A stretch of 64,000 nucleotides of DNA from positions 62,001 to 126,000 of the forward strand of contig CAWCCQ010000007.1 in assembly GCA_963794215.1 (NCBI GenBank). The letters are read 5' to 3'. The notes under the pieces were generated by a model that saw only the letters and a list, made by a program, of their open reading frames with translations, had not been told where the DNA came from and made no database searches. The position numbers and the translations under genes were made by a program. Numbering within the stretch: position 1 is the stretch's first letter; the number at the start of each line of letters is the position of its first letter. The DNA is from DATKRB01 sp963794215 (lineage in GTDB: Bacteria; Actinomycetota; Acidimicrobiia; Acidimicrobiales; RAAP-2). This document shows positions 46,313 to 57,688 of this stretch, in pieces.

Positions 46313-46813
46313 TCACGCCATGTGGAAGGTGAACATGCGATCCGCATCGATGCGAACGGCGACGTTGGCGTCGAGGAAGTCCTCGAACTCGACCCCGTAG
46401 TGCGGGGCGTAGAGGTCAACCCAAACCCGTCGTAGACCGGCGTTCTGCTGCACACTGGTGTCGAGGATGGTGGCCCGACCATGCACGGTGATCGAGAAGT
46501 CCTCCCCAGGAAGGTGGGTGGCGCTGACAAACGGTCGCAGGCGGATGTGGCGGATACGGATCGAGTCGGGCGAGGAGCTGAAGTGGAACGCTCCCCGGTA
46601 GAACACGCCATCGACTGGGCCGGCCAGTGGCCGACCGTCTGAGGTCACCGTGGCGAGGACCAGTAGCCGCATCCCGACGAGCCGAGAGCAGACCTGTTGG
46701 GCGCTCAACCGCCTTTCTGACGTGATCACCTCTCGGAGGTGCAACCCCGCCGCTGCATAACTGCCGTCGAGGAGTTCCTGGAGGTGCTCCAGGTCTTCGT
46801 CGGTCTCGTTCAT
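46313..46813 (-). CDS. Pyridoxamine 5'-phosphate oxidase-like (FMN/F420-binding split-barrel) protein
   Basis: 166 residues from ATG 46813 (MNETDEDLEHLQELLDG). The split barrel is shown by RLLVLATVTSDGRPLAGPVDGVFYRGAFHF and SATHLPGEDFSITVHGRATI, typical of PPOX-class flavin- or F420-dependent proteins in actinobacteria. The role is unknown. The open frame continues upstream to 46954 without support. Confidence 0.82.
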   Translation of the reverse strand: MNETDEDLEHLQELLDGSYAAAGLHLREVITSERRLSAQQVCSRLVGMRLLVLATVTSDGRPLAGPVDGVFYRGAFHFSSSPDSIRIRHIRLRPFVSATHLPGEDFSITVHGRATILDTSVQQNAGLRRVWVDLYAPHYGVEFEDFLDANVAVRIDADRMFTFHMA

Positions 46814-47130
46814 GATCTCGTTTCTCGCAGTGGTCGGGACAGCCGATCCCAGACGAAGGGGGTAGGTCGCCGGGAAGTCTGCGAGGCGCATGTGGCCCCA
46901 GTTGACAGACCATCCGATGGTGCCTCTGACCTCTTCAGTGGCCTGGCCGGACATGGGCGCAGTCCCGACCGTTCCGTCAAAGCAAAAAGGAGGCGCCAGA
47001 GTCGGTCACACTGGTTGCTCCTCGCCGCGTTCTGCCGTCTCTCGTCGCTCTGGTCTCAATCTTTGCGGGGTATGCAACCTCGCCACGTACGACGTCTGCC
47101 GTTTAGGGAGGGAGGAATTGGCGCGTCGAG
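46814..47130. other. Intergenic, no gene recognised
   Basis: The 317 nt between the split-barrel gene and the GYD gene 3' end show no conserved protein or RNA. It should contain the promoter of the minus-strand split-barrel gene. Confidence 0.4.
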
Positions 47131-47342
47131 TCAGCCGCCCGGTGCTCGATGGGTCGACTGGACGTTTGCTGCGGCATCAACGTCGGCTGCCGTGAGGAGT
47201 ACCACGGTCCGCACTTTTGCCCCGCCAGCGGCGGTCACGGCGAGCGCCGTCCCGGCGGCGGTCACATTGTCGGGATAATCGACGATGAGGTACGCGTCGT
47301 TGCCGCCAAAGGCGAAGTAGAAGCAGTCGGGCTTCCCGCCGA

Positions 47343-48866
47343 GTAACTATTCAGGTCTCTGAGCGCACCATCACCGACACGGGGTAGCACCGCGGTAACG
47401 TTGGGAATTCCACCCGACGACGGTTCGCCCTTCGATGACACGCCCTCCTATGAGGAGCTGACCGAGGTCGTGGCCTCCCTTGAGCTCGTGGTGGACACCC
47501 AGGCAGCGGAGATCGCCGAGCTGCGAGCACGACTGGCCGATCTCGAAGAGCGTCTTGGTCGCACCCCACGCAACTCGTCGATGCCACCGTCGGCCGAAGG
47601 ATTGACCAAGCCGCCGTCGCGGGCGCAACGCCGTGCGGCAGCCAAGGCCAAGCCGGGGAAGCAACCCGGCACGGAAGGAAAGCACCTGGCCCAGGTGGCC
47701 GAGCCCGATGCGATCGTGACCCACGTGCCCGCCGCATGCGAGCGATGCAGGGCCGGGCTCCGCGGTGCCCGAGTCGTCGACACCGAACACCGCCAGGTCT
47801 TCGATCTGCCCGACATCGCCTTCATAGTGACCGAGCATGTCGCCGAGAAGCGACGGTGTGCCTGTGGCTGGGAGACCAAGGCGCGCTTCCCGGCCACAGC
47901 CAGCGCACCGGCGGTCTACGGTCCGGGGGTCCGGGCCTTGGCCGCCTACCTGGCCGTGCACCAACACCTGCCACTCGAGCGCACGGCCCAGCTCTTCGCC
48001 GACGTGTTGGGCCAAGAGGTCTCCGTCGGCGCCCTCTCGAACATGATCAGCGAGGCGGCCGCGGGGACCACCGAGTTCACCGAGCACGTACGGGTGCTCT
48101 TGCGCCAGGCCGATACCGTGCACTTCGACGAGACCGGGGCCCGGGTGCAGGCTCGACTGGCCTGGGTCCATGGCGCCTCCAACGCCGCCCTGACCCTCCT
48201 CGACTGCCATCCGCGTCGCGGGGCGCTGGCCATGGAGAACCTCGGCGTCATCGCCCAGATGTCGGGGATCGCGGTCCACGACGGGTGGCGTCCCTACCGC
48301 AGCTTCGCGGTCACCCACGCCTTGTGCAACGCGCACCACCTTCGAGAACTCAACGGCGTCGGCGTGGTCTGGGACCAGGGCTGGGCGAACGACCTGGCCG
48401 ACCTACTCATCGAGGCCAACGTTGCTGTCCGCGAGGCACTCGAGCGTGGGGAAACGACGCTCGACCCCATGACCTTGCACTCGGTCCGGGTCCGCTACGG
48501 CATCTTGATCGCCCGAGGGTTCGCCGCCAACCCGCCCCCGGCCACCGCCAAGCGGCACGGGTACGCGAAGAAGGCGCATAACCTCTTGCTCCGTCTCGAT
48601 GCCCAACGGGCTGATGTGCTCCGGTTCTGCTCGGACTTCCGGGCACCATTCACGAACAACCAGGCCGAACGCGACATCCGGATGGTCAAGCTCCAACAAA
48701 AGATCTCCGGATCGTGGCGAACCACCGAAGGTGCCCGGAGCTTCTGTGCCATCCGCAGTTACATCTCAACGTTGAAGAAGAACCAACGCGACGTCCTTGG
48801 AGGACTCCGGCTTCTGTTCGAGGGTCAGGTATGGCTACCGGGTGTGGCCGAGACCTGAATAGTTAC
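47343..48866 (+). mobile_element. IS66-family insertion sequence (single transposase gene)
   Basis: 1524 bp bounded by perfect 17-bp inverted repeats: GTAACTATTCAGGTCTC at 47343-47359 and its complement at 48850-48866. The 8-bp target duplication CCCGCCGA is present on both sides (47335-47342 and 48867-48874), the size expected for IS66. It carries one transposase and none of the accessory tnpA/tnpB genes, as in the compact branch of the family. The perfect repeats point to recent insertion. Confidence 0.95.
47401..48858 (+). CDS. IS66-family transposase (TnpC type)
   Basis: 485 residues from TTG 47401. An N-terminal coiled coil (LELVVDTQAAEIAELRARLADLEERLG) and the RTPRNSSMPPS motif, a zinc finger (CERCRAGL ... 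CAC), the RNase-H-like core with DETGARVQ and a C-terminal NNQAERDIRMVKLQQKISG (catalytic Glu) are all typical of IS66 TnpC. The stop codon lies inside the right inverted repeat. It appears complete and may still be active. Confidence 0.95.
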   Translation: MGIPPDDGSPFDDTPSYEELTEVVASLELVVDTQAAEIAELRARLADLEERLGRTPRNSSMPPSAEGLTKPPSRAQRRAAAKAKPGKQPGTEGKHLAQVAEPDAIVTHVPAACERCRAGLRGARVVDTEHRQVFDLPDIAFIVTEHVAEKRRCACGWETKARFPATASAPAVYGPGVRALAAYLAVHQHLPLERTAQLFADVLGQEVSVGALSNMISEAAAGTTEFTEHVRVLLRQADTVHFDETGARVQARLAWVHGASNAALTLLDCHPRRGALAMENLGVIAQMSGIAVHDGWRPYRSFAVTHALCNAHHLRELNGVGVVWDQGWANDLADLLIEANVAVREALERGETTLDPMTLHSVRVRYGILIARGFAANPPPATAKRHGYAKKAHNLLLRLDAQRADVLRFCSDFRAPFTNNQAERDIRMVKLQQKISGSWRTTEGARSFCAIRSYISTLKKNQRDVLGGLRLLFEGQVWLPGVAET

Positions 48867-48983
48867 CCCGCCGATTGACTCGGCAGCCGAAGTGACGGCA
48901 GCCGCACGAGACGAGCCTCCTTCGGCCCTCAGTCCCTTGGCGCCTTCGAGGGTGTAGCTCACTTCAAGCAGGTACGTGGGCGT

Positions 48984-49362
48984 GGCAGCCTCCTGGTGTC
49001 GGTTCTCCACTCCTTGGCCGAGTCTGCTGTATCGACCCTTGCAGAGCAAAATGGCTTCTCCGATGTCGCCCTTGCTGCTGACCCCCAATTCGGGTCGCCG
49101 CCGGCCAGGATGAGGGGTCGAGCGTCGTCGACTCGATGCTCGCGTCACGAGCGCCTGCATTGGGCTCATCGGGCGTTAGGGCGTTGCCGAACCCAAAGTG
49201 CAGTCACTTGGGCACACCCCGGTTCTGTGGGCCATCACGGGGGTCCTCGGCGCACACTTAGGATGGTTCGAAGTAGCGAGCCGCACATCCCGCCGCAATG
49301 ACGATGCGAAGAGAGGGATGTGCTGTCCCGCCCCCAGTGGACTGTCAACCGACGAGGAGACC
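48984..49362. other. Intergenic, no gene recognised
   Basis: The 379 nt between the GYD gene start and the S66 peptidase start should contain both divergent promoters. No conserved protein or RNA is visible. Confidence 0.4.
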
Positions 49363-50406
49363 GTGAGCGAGCTACGTGTTGCTGCAAAGGTCGTCGCCGG
49401 CGCCCGAGTGGGCGTCGTCTCTCCGTCGTGGGCCGGGCCCGGGGCGTACCCCGACGTCCACGAGATTGGTCTGCGAGTGCTCCGCGACGAGCTCGGCCTG
49501 GTCCCGGTGGAGTATCGGACCACCCGAGTCCTCGATGCCGCCCCACAAGCCAGGGCCCAGGACGTGATGGCAGCGTTCACCGACCCGAGCATCGCCGCCG
49601 TGATCACCTCCATCGGGGGCGAGGACCAACTCACCGTTCTCCCATACCTGGACCCGGACGTCTTCATGGCCAATCCCAAGCCCTTCTTCGGTTACAGCGA
49701 CAACACCAACTTGCTGAACTACCTGTGGAACCTGGGGATCGTGAGCTACCACGGGGGGTCCACGATGGTGCAGCTGGCCCGAGCCGGCGGACCGCACCCG
49801 CTCTTTGTGGAGTCGTTTCGCCGGGCTCTCTTTACCAACGACTCCGTTGAGATAAGACCCGTGGACCGCTTCACCGACGTCAACCCGGAGTGGAGAGACC
49901 TCTCGAACCTGGTCAAGCCGTTGCCCACGCTGGAGGATGACGGTTGGGTGTGGCACAACGCCGAGCAGGTGGTGACGGGGCCAACCTGGGGAGGAAACCT
50001 CGAAGTCCTCCACTGGAACCTTGCCGCCAACCGGTGGATACGACCAGTGGGCGACTACGCCGGTTGCGTGCTGTTGCTCGAGACGTCCGAATGCATGCCG
50101 TCGTCGCTTGAAGTGTCTCGGATGCTACGTAACGCCGGAGAGCGGGGCCTGCTCGAACAGTTCCCAGCGATCGTTGTCGCCAAGCCCAAGGCCTGGGACT
50201 CCGAGAGGCCGCTCACCGAATCAGAGCGAGCCAAGTTCCGAAGCGACCAACGTGAAGCGGTCCTGCGTGCGGTCGAGTCCTACAATCCCAATGCACTAGT
50301 TGTGCTCGGGCTCGACTTCGGCCACACCGATCCGCAGTACATCCTTCCGTTCGGTGGGCAGATGACCGTCGACGGTCCCCACCGGCGCATCACGGTGACG
50401 TATTGA
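49363..50406 (+). CDS. S66-family peptidase (LD-carboxypeptidase / MccF-like)
   Basis: 347 residues from GTG 49363 (open frame from 49198; ATG 49318 is an alternative). The Ser-Glu-His triad is present: GYSDNTNLL (Ser), CVLLLETSECMPSS (Glu) and LGLDFGHTDPQ (His), with ITSIGGEDQLTVLPYLD before. The S66 family splits into LD-carboxypeptidases of murein recycling and MccF-type enzymes that cleave microcin C; the longer form here with a middle insertion is more like the MccF-type branch. No signal peptide, so it is cytoplasmic. Confidence 0.9.
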   Translation: MSELRVAAKVVAGARVGVVSPSWAGPGAYPDVHEIGLRVLRDELGLVPVEYRTTRVLDAAPQARAQDVMAAFTDPSIAAVITSIGGEDQLTVLPYLDPDVFMANPKPFFGYSDNTNLLNYLWNLGIVSYHGGSTMVQLARAGGPHPLFVESFRRALFTNDSVEIRPVDRFTDVNPEWRDLSNLVKPLPTLEDDGWVWHNAEQVVTGPTWGGNLEVLHWNLAANRWIRPVGDYAGCVLLLETSECMPSSLEVSRMLRNAGERGLLEQFPAIVVAKPKAWDSERPLTESERAKFRSDQREAVLRAVESYNPNALVVLGLDFGHTDPQYILPFGGQMTVDGPHRRITVTY

Positions 50407-50525
50407 TGGCCCAGCCAGAGTGCCTCACCGAAGTCGGCCCGGGTGTTGCCTAGGGAGGGGCGGCCACTTCTCCTTCCAAGTCGGTCCCCGAGGAGTGGCG
50501 CACTCTTGCCGACGAGGACAAGGCC

Positions 50526-51062
50526 TCAGACACGAAGCCCAAGAACGAAAGCTTCCTGCTCGATGGTCTCCACAGCCCTCGCGCAGTAGTTGGCTCGGAC
50601 CCATGGGACGGCCTCGTCCGCAGGAATGCCGGTCAGGATGGCAAGGCAGGCCAGGGCCGTTCCTGTGCGTCCGTGTCCACCCAGGCAACCGATCTCTACC
50701 AGTTCTCCTCCACGAGCACGGTCAAGTGCGGATTTGAGAACAGCCACGAGGCGAGCCGGATCTTCGGGAACACCGAAATCCGGCCAGTCGAGGTAGTCGC
50801 GGGTCCATGGCGGCTGCCAATGGTGGTCGAGATAGAGCCCGTAGTCGGGCCACCGGTCACGAGCGTAGGGGTCGATGGGATCGAAGGACGCGGCGGTGAC
50901 GTGGGCACCGTCGGGCAGGGTGACCACCGTGCGGTGCAAGTGCACCTCGAACTGCCGGTGGTCGTGACCGGGCTCAGAGCACTTGGGCGGTTCGTGCTCC
51001 ACGTACCAGTGCACCTGGCATTCGGCGCAGGCCACCACGACGCGAGTCTCGATCATCTCCAC
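50526..51062 (-). CDS. Protein-tyrosine-phosphatase-like protein with an N-terminal zinc-type motif
   Basis: 178 residues. The phosphatase loop is EIGCLGGHGRTGTALA (Cys-x5-Arg complete) at about residues 126-141. The WPDYGLYLDHHWQP segment before it could supply the general acid Asp. The N-terminus contains CAECQVHWYVEHEPPKC...GHDHR, three Cys and two His, which suggests a zinc knuckle. The arrangement is common in actinobacteria; targets unknown. ATG 51062 or 51056. Confidence 0.82.
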   Translation of the reverse strand: MEMIETRVVVACAECQVHWYVEHEPPKCSEPGHDHRQFEVHLHRTVVTLPDGAHVTAASFDPIDPYARDRWPDYGLYLDHHWQPPWTRDYLDWPDFGVPEDPARLVAVLKSALDRARGGELVEIGCLGGHGRTGTALACLAILTGIPADEAVPWVRANYCARAVETIEQEAFVLGLRV

Positions 51063-51151
51063 ACCCTACGAGCGATCGGGGGATCGTTGAGACGGGTGCG
51101 GCCACCGCTGCTCGAAGGCTCCGGATCGCTCGCCGTTGATAGCCTCCGACG

Positions 51152-51840
51152 ATGGCAGGCGTTTCCCGACTTCGCGACCACTGGGAGGAGATCGCTGGGG
51201 AGTGGATTGCCTGGGCCCGTACTTCCGAGCATGACGGGTTCAACGACGGCACCTGGCCGACATTGCGTCTGATCCTTCCGCCAGCAAGGGATTGACGGTC
51301 GATCTGGGGTGCGGCAAAGGGCGCCTCGGTCGTGAGCTGATACGTCTGGGCTACCGTGTCGTGGGCGTCGAGCAGTCTCCGACGTTGGTCGCAGCGGCGC
51401 GTGATGCGGATCCAGGCCTGCCGGTCATACGGTCAGATGCGGTAGCTCTTCCCCTGGCTGACGCCACCGTCGATCTGGTCGTTGCTTGCATGTCGCTCAT
51501 CGACATGGATGATCTCGCCACCGCTGTGGCCGAGTCGGCCCGGGTGCTCGTGCGTGGCGGCCATCTGTGCGTCGCTTTGGTCCACCCGTTTGCCTCTGCC
51601 CAAGACGTGACGGTCATGGGGACCACCAACCTCGCGATCGACGAGCCCTACCTGCGTGCGAGACGGTACGACTACCTCGTGGAGCGCGACGGACTCAAGA
51701 TGGCGTTCGCCAGCATGCACCGGCCGCTCCAGGACTACGTGGCAGCCTGGAGGGAGGTCGGCCTGGCGATTACCGACTTGCGCGAGTTCGGTGAGCAGTC
51801 GGTCCCCTGGCTGATGGTCGTCCAGACCGTCAAGCTCTGA
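51152..51840 (+). CDS. SAM-dependent methyltransferase, frameshifted
   Basis: The first frame, ATG 51152, gives RLRDHWEEIAGEWIAWART; after LILPPAR the frame hits TGA, and the second frame continues GLTVDLGCGKGRLGRELIRLG. A single indel in GCAAGGGATTG (about 51285) rejoins them to 229 residues. The class I motif VDLGCGKGR and the later DAVALPLADATVDLVVACMSLIDMDD are intact. Substrate unknown. Its stop at 51838-51840 is immediately followed by the comM fragment. Confidence 0.82.
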
Positions 51841-51841
51841 G

Positions 51842-52027
51842 GTCGCTGCCGCTGGCGGCCATCACCTCTTACTGGTCGGCCCACCGGGTTCGGGCAAGAC
51901 GATGCTCGCCGAACGTCTCCCGGGTCTTCTTCCGGACCTGAGTCGGGCCGAGTCCCTCGAGGTGAGCCGTGTGCACTCGGCGGCGGGGCTGTCGTTGTTA
52001 TCGGGTGGGCTGATGGTCCGACCACCG
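51842..52027 (+). pseudogene. ComM/YifB fragment (central P-loop part)
   Basis: One frame reads AAAGGHHLLLVGPPGSGKTM then LAERLPGLLPDLSRAESLEV and RVHSAAGLSLLSGGL, matching the Mg-chelatase-like AAA domain of ComM (about residues 205-265 of the normal protein) and breaking off after LMVRPP. It begins 1 nt after the methyltransferase stop, which marks a rearrangement join. ComM promotes branch migration during natural transformation. Confidence 0.82.
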
Positions 52028-52337
52028 TCGGGACAACCATCAAGGCTGGGTCAACGCCAGGCACTCTTCCTTGACACGCCCGAACCCACAGACGAGACGG
52101 TCGACGAGCTGTTGTTCGAGGACGTTGCCGCCGTCGGTGCCGCTAGGCGATGCGTCGGTCGACGACCCACCAACGGCCGAATCTGTCCTTGATGTTCCTG
52201 TTGACCTGGGCGGCCTTGCGGTCGTCGTCGCACTGGCGGCGGCGCCGATGTTGATTTTCGGGGCGCCGACCAGGCGCCGCGGTTGTGCTGACCTTCTTTG
52301 GGGCTGGCGACCGTGCGCGACCAGCGTTATGACAGAG
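52028..52337. other. Relic or intergenic DNA
   Basis: The 310 nt after the comM fragment. On the minus strand RFGRWWVVDRRIA ending in a stop near 52147 looks like a tail of some coding sequence, but nothing else is recognisable. Confidence 0.35.
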
Positions 52338-52760
52338 CTAAGACCTCGGGGGCGCGGTGATGCGACAGTCGGGACAGCGACCCCGGAAGACGATGTCTAC
52401 TTCGAGAATCTCAAAACCGTGCTGTTCGGTCGCGGTGAGCGACAACCGGTCGGTGCCTTCTGGGTTGACGTCCCGCAGTGTTCCGCACCCGATGCAGTAC
52501 AGATGGTGGTGGGAGGCCGTGGTGTTGGGGTCGTAACGCTTCGGGCCCTCGCCTGTGGAGATCTCGAGCACCTCGCCCATGTCGACCAGCTCGTTCAAGG
52601 TGTTGTACACCGTAGCCAGACTGATCTCCGGCAGAAGTCGCTGCGCCCGGGTGTAGACCTCGTCGGCGGTCAGGTGGATGTGTTCACCGGCGAGGACTTC
52701 AGCAACAACTCTTCTCTGGGCTGTGAGCCGCCAGTCGCGGTCCCGCAACCGCTGTACCAA
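52338..52760 (-). CDS. Fur-family regulator (PerR/Zur-like), upstream of katG
   Basis: 140 residues: winged helix (LTAQRRVVAEVLAGEHIHLTADEVYTRAQRLLPEISLATVYNTLNELVDMGEV spans it), metal site SHHHLYC and the structural zinc pairs CIGC and CPDC. The formal start is TTG 52760. The better-placed position 9 nt upstream is ATC (52769-52767), 5 nt after GAGGAGG, where ATGACCGAG would be expected; a G-to-C change may have removed the ATG. It is divergent from katG and probably controls it. Confidence 0.88.
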   Translation of the reverse strand: MVQRLRDRDWRLTAQRRVVAEVLAGEHIHLTADEVYTRAQRLLPEISLATVYNTLNELVDMGEVLEISTGEGPKRYDPNTTASHHHLYCIGCGTLRDVNPEGTDRLSLTATEQHGFEILEVDIVFRGRCPDCRITAPPRS

Positions 52761-52788
52761 CTCGGTGATGGTCGCCTCCTCATGCTCC

Positions 52789-52850
52789 GTTAGGACAATA
52801 GCAGCTCTGCACGTGATTTGGATGAGTTCCTGCTATTGACGTGTTCTAAC
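52789..52850. promoter_or_regulatory. Inverted-repeat region between fur-type gene and katG
   Basis: CAATAGCAG (52796-52804) is matched by CTGCTATTG (52830-52838), 25 bp apart, with outer GTTAG (52789-52793) and CTAAC (52846-52850). This AT-rich dyad lies directly upstream of the fur-type start and is a plausible binding site for it. TATAAG at 52853-52858 may be a -10 element for rightward transcription. The rest of 52770-53103 holds only a weak open frame (52901-53083) that I do not call. Confidence 0.55.
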
Positions 52851-53103
52851 CCTATAAGTAGCGTAGATGTTGGCTACGGGAGACCGGTTCGGTCCGGGAG
52901 GTGAAGTCGCAGGCCAGCAGCCTCACCAGGGAGGGCGACCACTACGAGAACCGAGACTCTGAGCACCATCACGGCACCCGCCGTGTCGGCAGAGGATTGG
53001 CTGACGTTAACCGTCCGCGGATGGCCGCCCACCATCCGGGCTGCAAGCAATGTCGGAAGTGTCCGTCCGTCACAAAGAGCTAGCGGGAGAGGAGAAGGAC
53101 CAC

Positions 53104-55296
<2,193 letters not shown>

Positions 55297-55314
55297 TGGC
55301 GTAAAGACTCAGTC

Positions 55315-55767
55315 GTGACCGAAGGGGGTGGACTGCCGAGTCCAGATGAGCTCGTCGGAGTGCTCCACCGTCGCGGGCTTCGAGCCACCCCCCAGCGCCG
55401 AGCGATCATCGAGGCTGTGCGCACCGCGGGTGGCCACGTGACCGCAGAGTCTGTCTTCGACCGGGTTAGGATGAAACTGCCCACCATCTCATTGAAAACT
55501 ATCTACGAGACGCTGCATTCCCTGGTCGTGGCCGAGGAGATGAGCGAGCTGGCTATCGGGGTGGGACCAATCCGCTACGACACCACAGTACGCCCGCACC
55601 ATCATCTCATCTGCCTGACATGCAAACGAATCGAGGACATCGATTTGGACATAGACGCCGGGGTGCTCGACCAGCTCCAAGGTTTCTCCGTTGTCCGCAC
55701 GGCTGTGATCGTCTGGGGTCGCTGCAACGACTGCCAAGATCAGGTTGATTTGCCGCCGGACGGCTAA
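55315..55767 (+). CDS. Fur-family regulator downstream of katG
   Basis: 150 residues from GTG 55315, 18 nt after katG, so cotranscribed with it. HTH: RATPQRRAIIEAVRTAGGHVTAESVFDRVRMKLPTISLKTIYETLHSLV covers the winged helix. Metal site RPHHHLIC with CLTC and CNDC zinc pairs. Closer to PerR/FurA in gene context (furA-katG is the mycobacterial arrangement) but placed after katG here. It differs clearly in sequence from the Fur-type protein on the other side of katG. Confidence 0.9.
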   Translation: MTEGGGLPSPDELVGVLHRRGLRATPQRRAIIEAVRTAGGHVTAESVFDRVRMKLPTISLKTIYETLHSLVVAEEMSELAIGVGPIRYDTTVRPHHHLICLTCKRIEDIDLDIDAGVLDQLQGFSVVRTAVIVWGRCNDCQDQVDLPPDG

Positions 55768-56220
55768 CGGCTCCCGACCCTCGCTGACCAGAGCCCACGG
55801 TCCCACGTCACCCGACTGACCACCAGGTGCTTGGGGAAGGATCCCGTCCGAGCGGTTGTCGCGTCAGTCGGTTGCGTCGCCAAGCTGGGCGAACAGGCCC
55901 CACAACGACCAGAGCAAGACTGCCGACGGCGGGACGCGTCCCGAAGTGCACCTCACTGGGGAGACAGACGAGGTACAGGTAAAGGAACTGAATCCCGGGA
56001 GGCCTGGCCCACGGGAGCATTTTAACCCTGGCCATTACTCGCTTCCGCCGGGCTGCGACGGCGATGATGCGGAGCCAAGTTGGCTGGGGCATCGGCGACG
56101 CGGCCGACCGCTACGGTCACAAGTGGCCGACAGATGGGTGCGAGCCCGTTCTCTTCGACCCTCCAGCGAGACCCTGTGGCGGGGCTCTTCCGCCCCGATG
56201 CTCAGAACGAATGGAGCGTC
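55768..56220. other. Intergenic, no gene recognised
   Basis: About 450 nt between the second fur-type gene and the comM N-terminal fragment. No conserved protein or RNA; open frames here lack similarity to anything I know. Confidence 0.4.
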
Positions 56221-56442
56221 ATGATCGCCCTCGTCCCTTCGGCCACGCTCACCGGTCGGTGGGCCGGTCCGTCTCGGTCGAAGTCCATGTCTCGAACGGG
56301 TTACCCGCGTTCACCGTCGTCGGACTGCCCGATGCTGCGGTGCGCGAGTCGCGCCGCGTTCGTGCGGCGTTGTTGTCGAGCGGACTGGTGTGGCCACTTC
56401 GGCAGGTCACGGTGAACCTGGCACCCTCAGAGATCAATCTGG
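56221..56442 (+). pseudogene. ComM/YifB N-terminal fragment cut by the ISAzo13-type element
   Basis: ATG 56221 gives MIALVPSATLTG, then after a frameshift SVSVEVHVSNGLPAFTVVG and AAVRESRRVRAALLSSGL, then VTVNLAPS: the N-terminal domain of ComM (residues 1 to about 75). Similarity stops near 56430, where the ISAzo13 element starts. The usual ESRDRVRAALL has lost one residue. A central ComM fragment lies 4.2 kb upstream in the same direction, so the order is reversed. Confidence 0.8.
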
Positions 56443-57688
56443 TAAGGGTCCTCCGATAGTTAGTACCGCGATGTAGAGTGGCCTGGTGGAGGCCAGCCGA
56501 GATGAGCTCCGCGATTCTTCGAGGTGGTCCTGCCCCATCTGAACGAGCTGCAACGCCGCGTGGTAGCCGGTGCGATGGCCGAGGCTCTCGGACGCGGTGG
56601 CAAGGGCGCGGTGGCCGAAGCTTCGGGCATGAGCCGCAACACGGTGATCAAGGCCGAACGCGAGGTGAGCGAGGGCATCGAGCCCACAGCGCGCCAACGT
56701 GCGCTCGGTGGCGGCGACATCAAGTCAGAGGACAAGCAGCCCGGCCTGCTCGAGGCCCTCGACGAGCTGGTGCACCCAGCGACCCGGGGCAACCCGATGT
56801 CGTATATGCGCTGGACGTCCAAGTCGACCGGCAAGTTGGCCACCGAGTTGGTGCGCCAGGGCTACAAGACCACCGACGACACGGTCGGGCGGATCCTGAG
56901 GTCCCTCGGGTACTCGCTCCAGGCCCCCTCCAAGCAGAAGGAGGGCACCGCCCATCCCGATCGAGACGCCCAATTCGCCTACCTCAACACAGAGGTGGGC
57001 CGGTTCATGAAGACGGGCCAGCCGGTGATCAGCGTCGACACCAAGAAAAAGGAGATCGTGGGCGAGTTCTCCAACGGCGGAGCCGAATGGCACCCCACCG
57101 GCGAGCCCACACGCACCAAGACCCATGACTTCGTCGACAAGGATCTGGGCCGGGCTGTCCCTTACGGGGTCTACGACCTGGCCAACGACGAGGGCTGGGT
57201 CTCGGTGGGCGACACCGCCGACACCGCCTCCTTCGCGGTCGAGGCCATCCGACGCTGGTGGTACTCGATGGAGAGCCTCGGTTCCCCGCTGCCACCCAGC
57301 TGCTCATCACCGCCGATGCCGGCGGGTCCAACGGCTACCGGGTCAAGCTCTGGAAGGTCGAGCTGGCCAAGCTGGCCCAAGAGTGCGGCCTCGAGATCAC
57401 CGTGGTGCACTACCCACCGGGAACGTCGAAGTGGAACAGGATCGAGCACAAGATGTTCAGCTTCATCTCCATGAACTGGCGCGGCCGTCCCCTCGTCTCG
57501 TACCGGACCATCGTCGAGCTCATCTCGAACACGACCACGGCCAAGGGGCTCAGGATCCGGGCCGAAGAAGACCTCAATTACTACGAGACTGGCACCAAAG
57601 TCAGCGCCACCCCTCTGTGCCAACCTCCGGTGAGACAGGTCCTGGCACCGAATCAATGAGCTGAGGGGGCGGAGAAGGAGCTTCTCCC

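Larger units (their letters stand above)
47131..48983 (-). pseudogene. GYD-domain protein interrupted by an IS66-family element
   Basis: Joining 48983-48867 to 47342-47131 and counting the 8-bp target duplication once gives 321 nt: exactly 107 codons including the stop, a 106-residue GYD-family protein (PTYLLEVSYTLEGAKGLRAEGG, then DCFYFAFGGNDAYLIVDYPDN and VRTVVLLTAADVDAA). The IS sits in the middle. The initiator position is ACG, not ATG, 5 nt after a perfect AGGAGG, so either an ACG start or a mutated start. GYD proteins are small, of unknown function. Confidence 0.85.

Noticed and set aside
52901..53083. 60-codon frame in the katG leader as a leader peptide
   Set aside because: No ribosome-binding site or regulatory codon run; probably chance.
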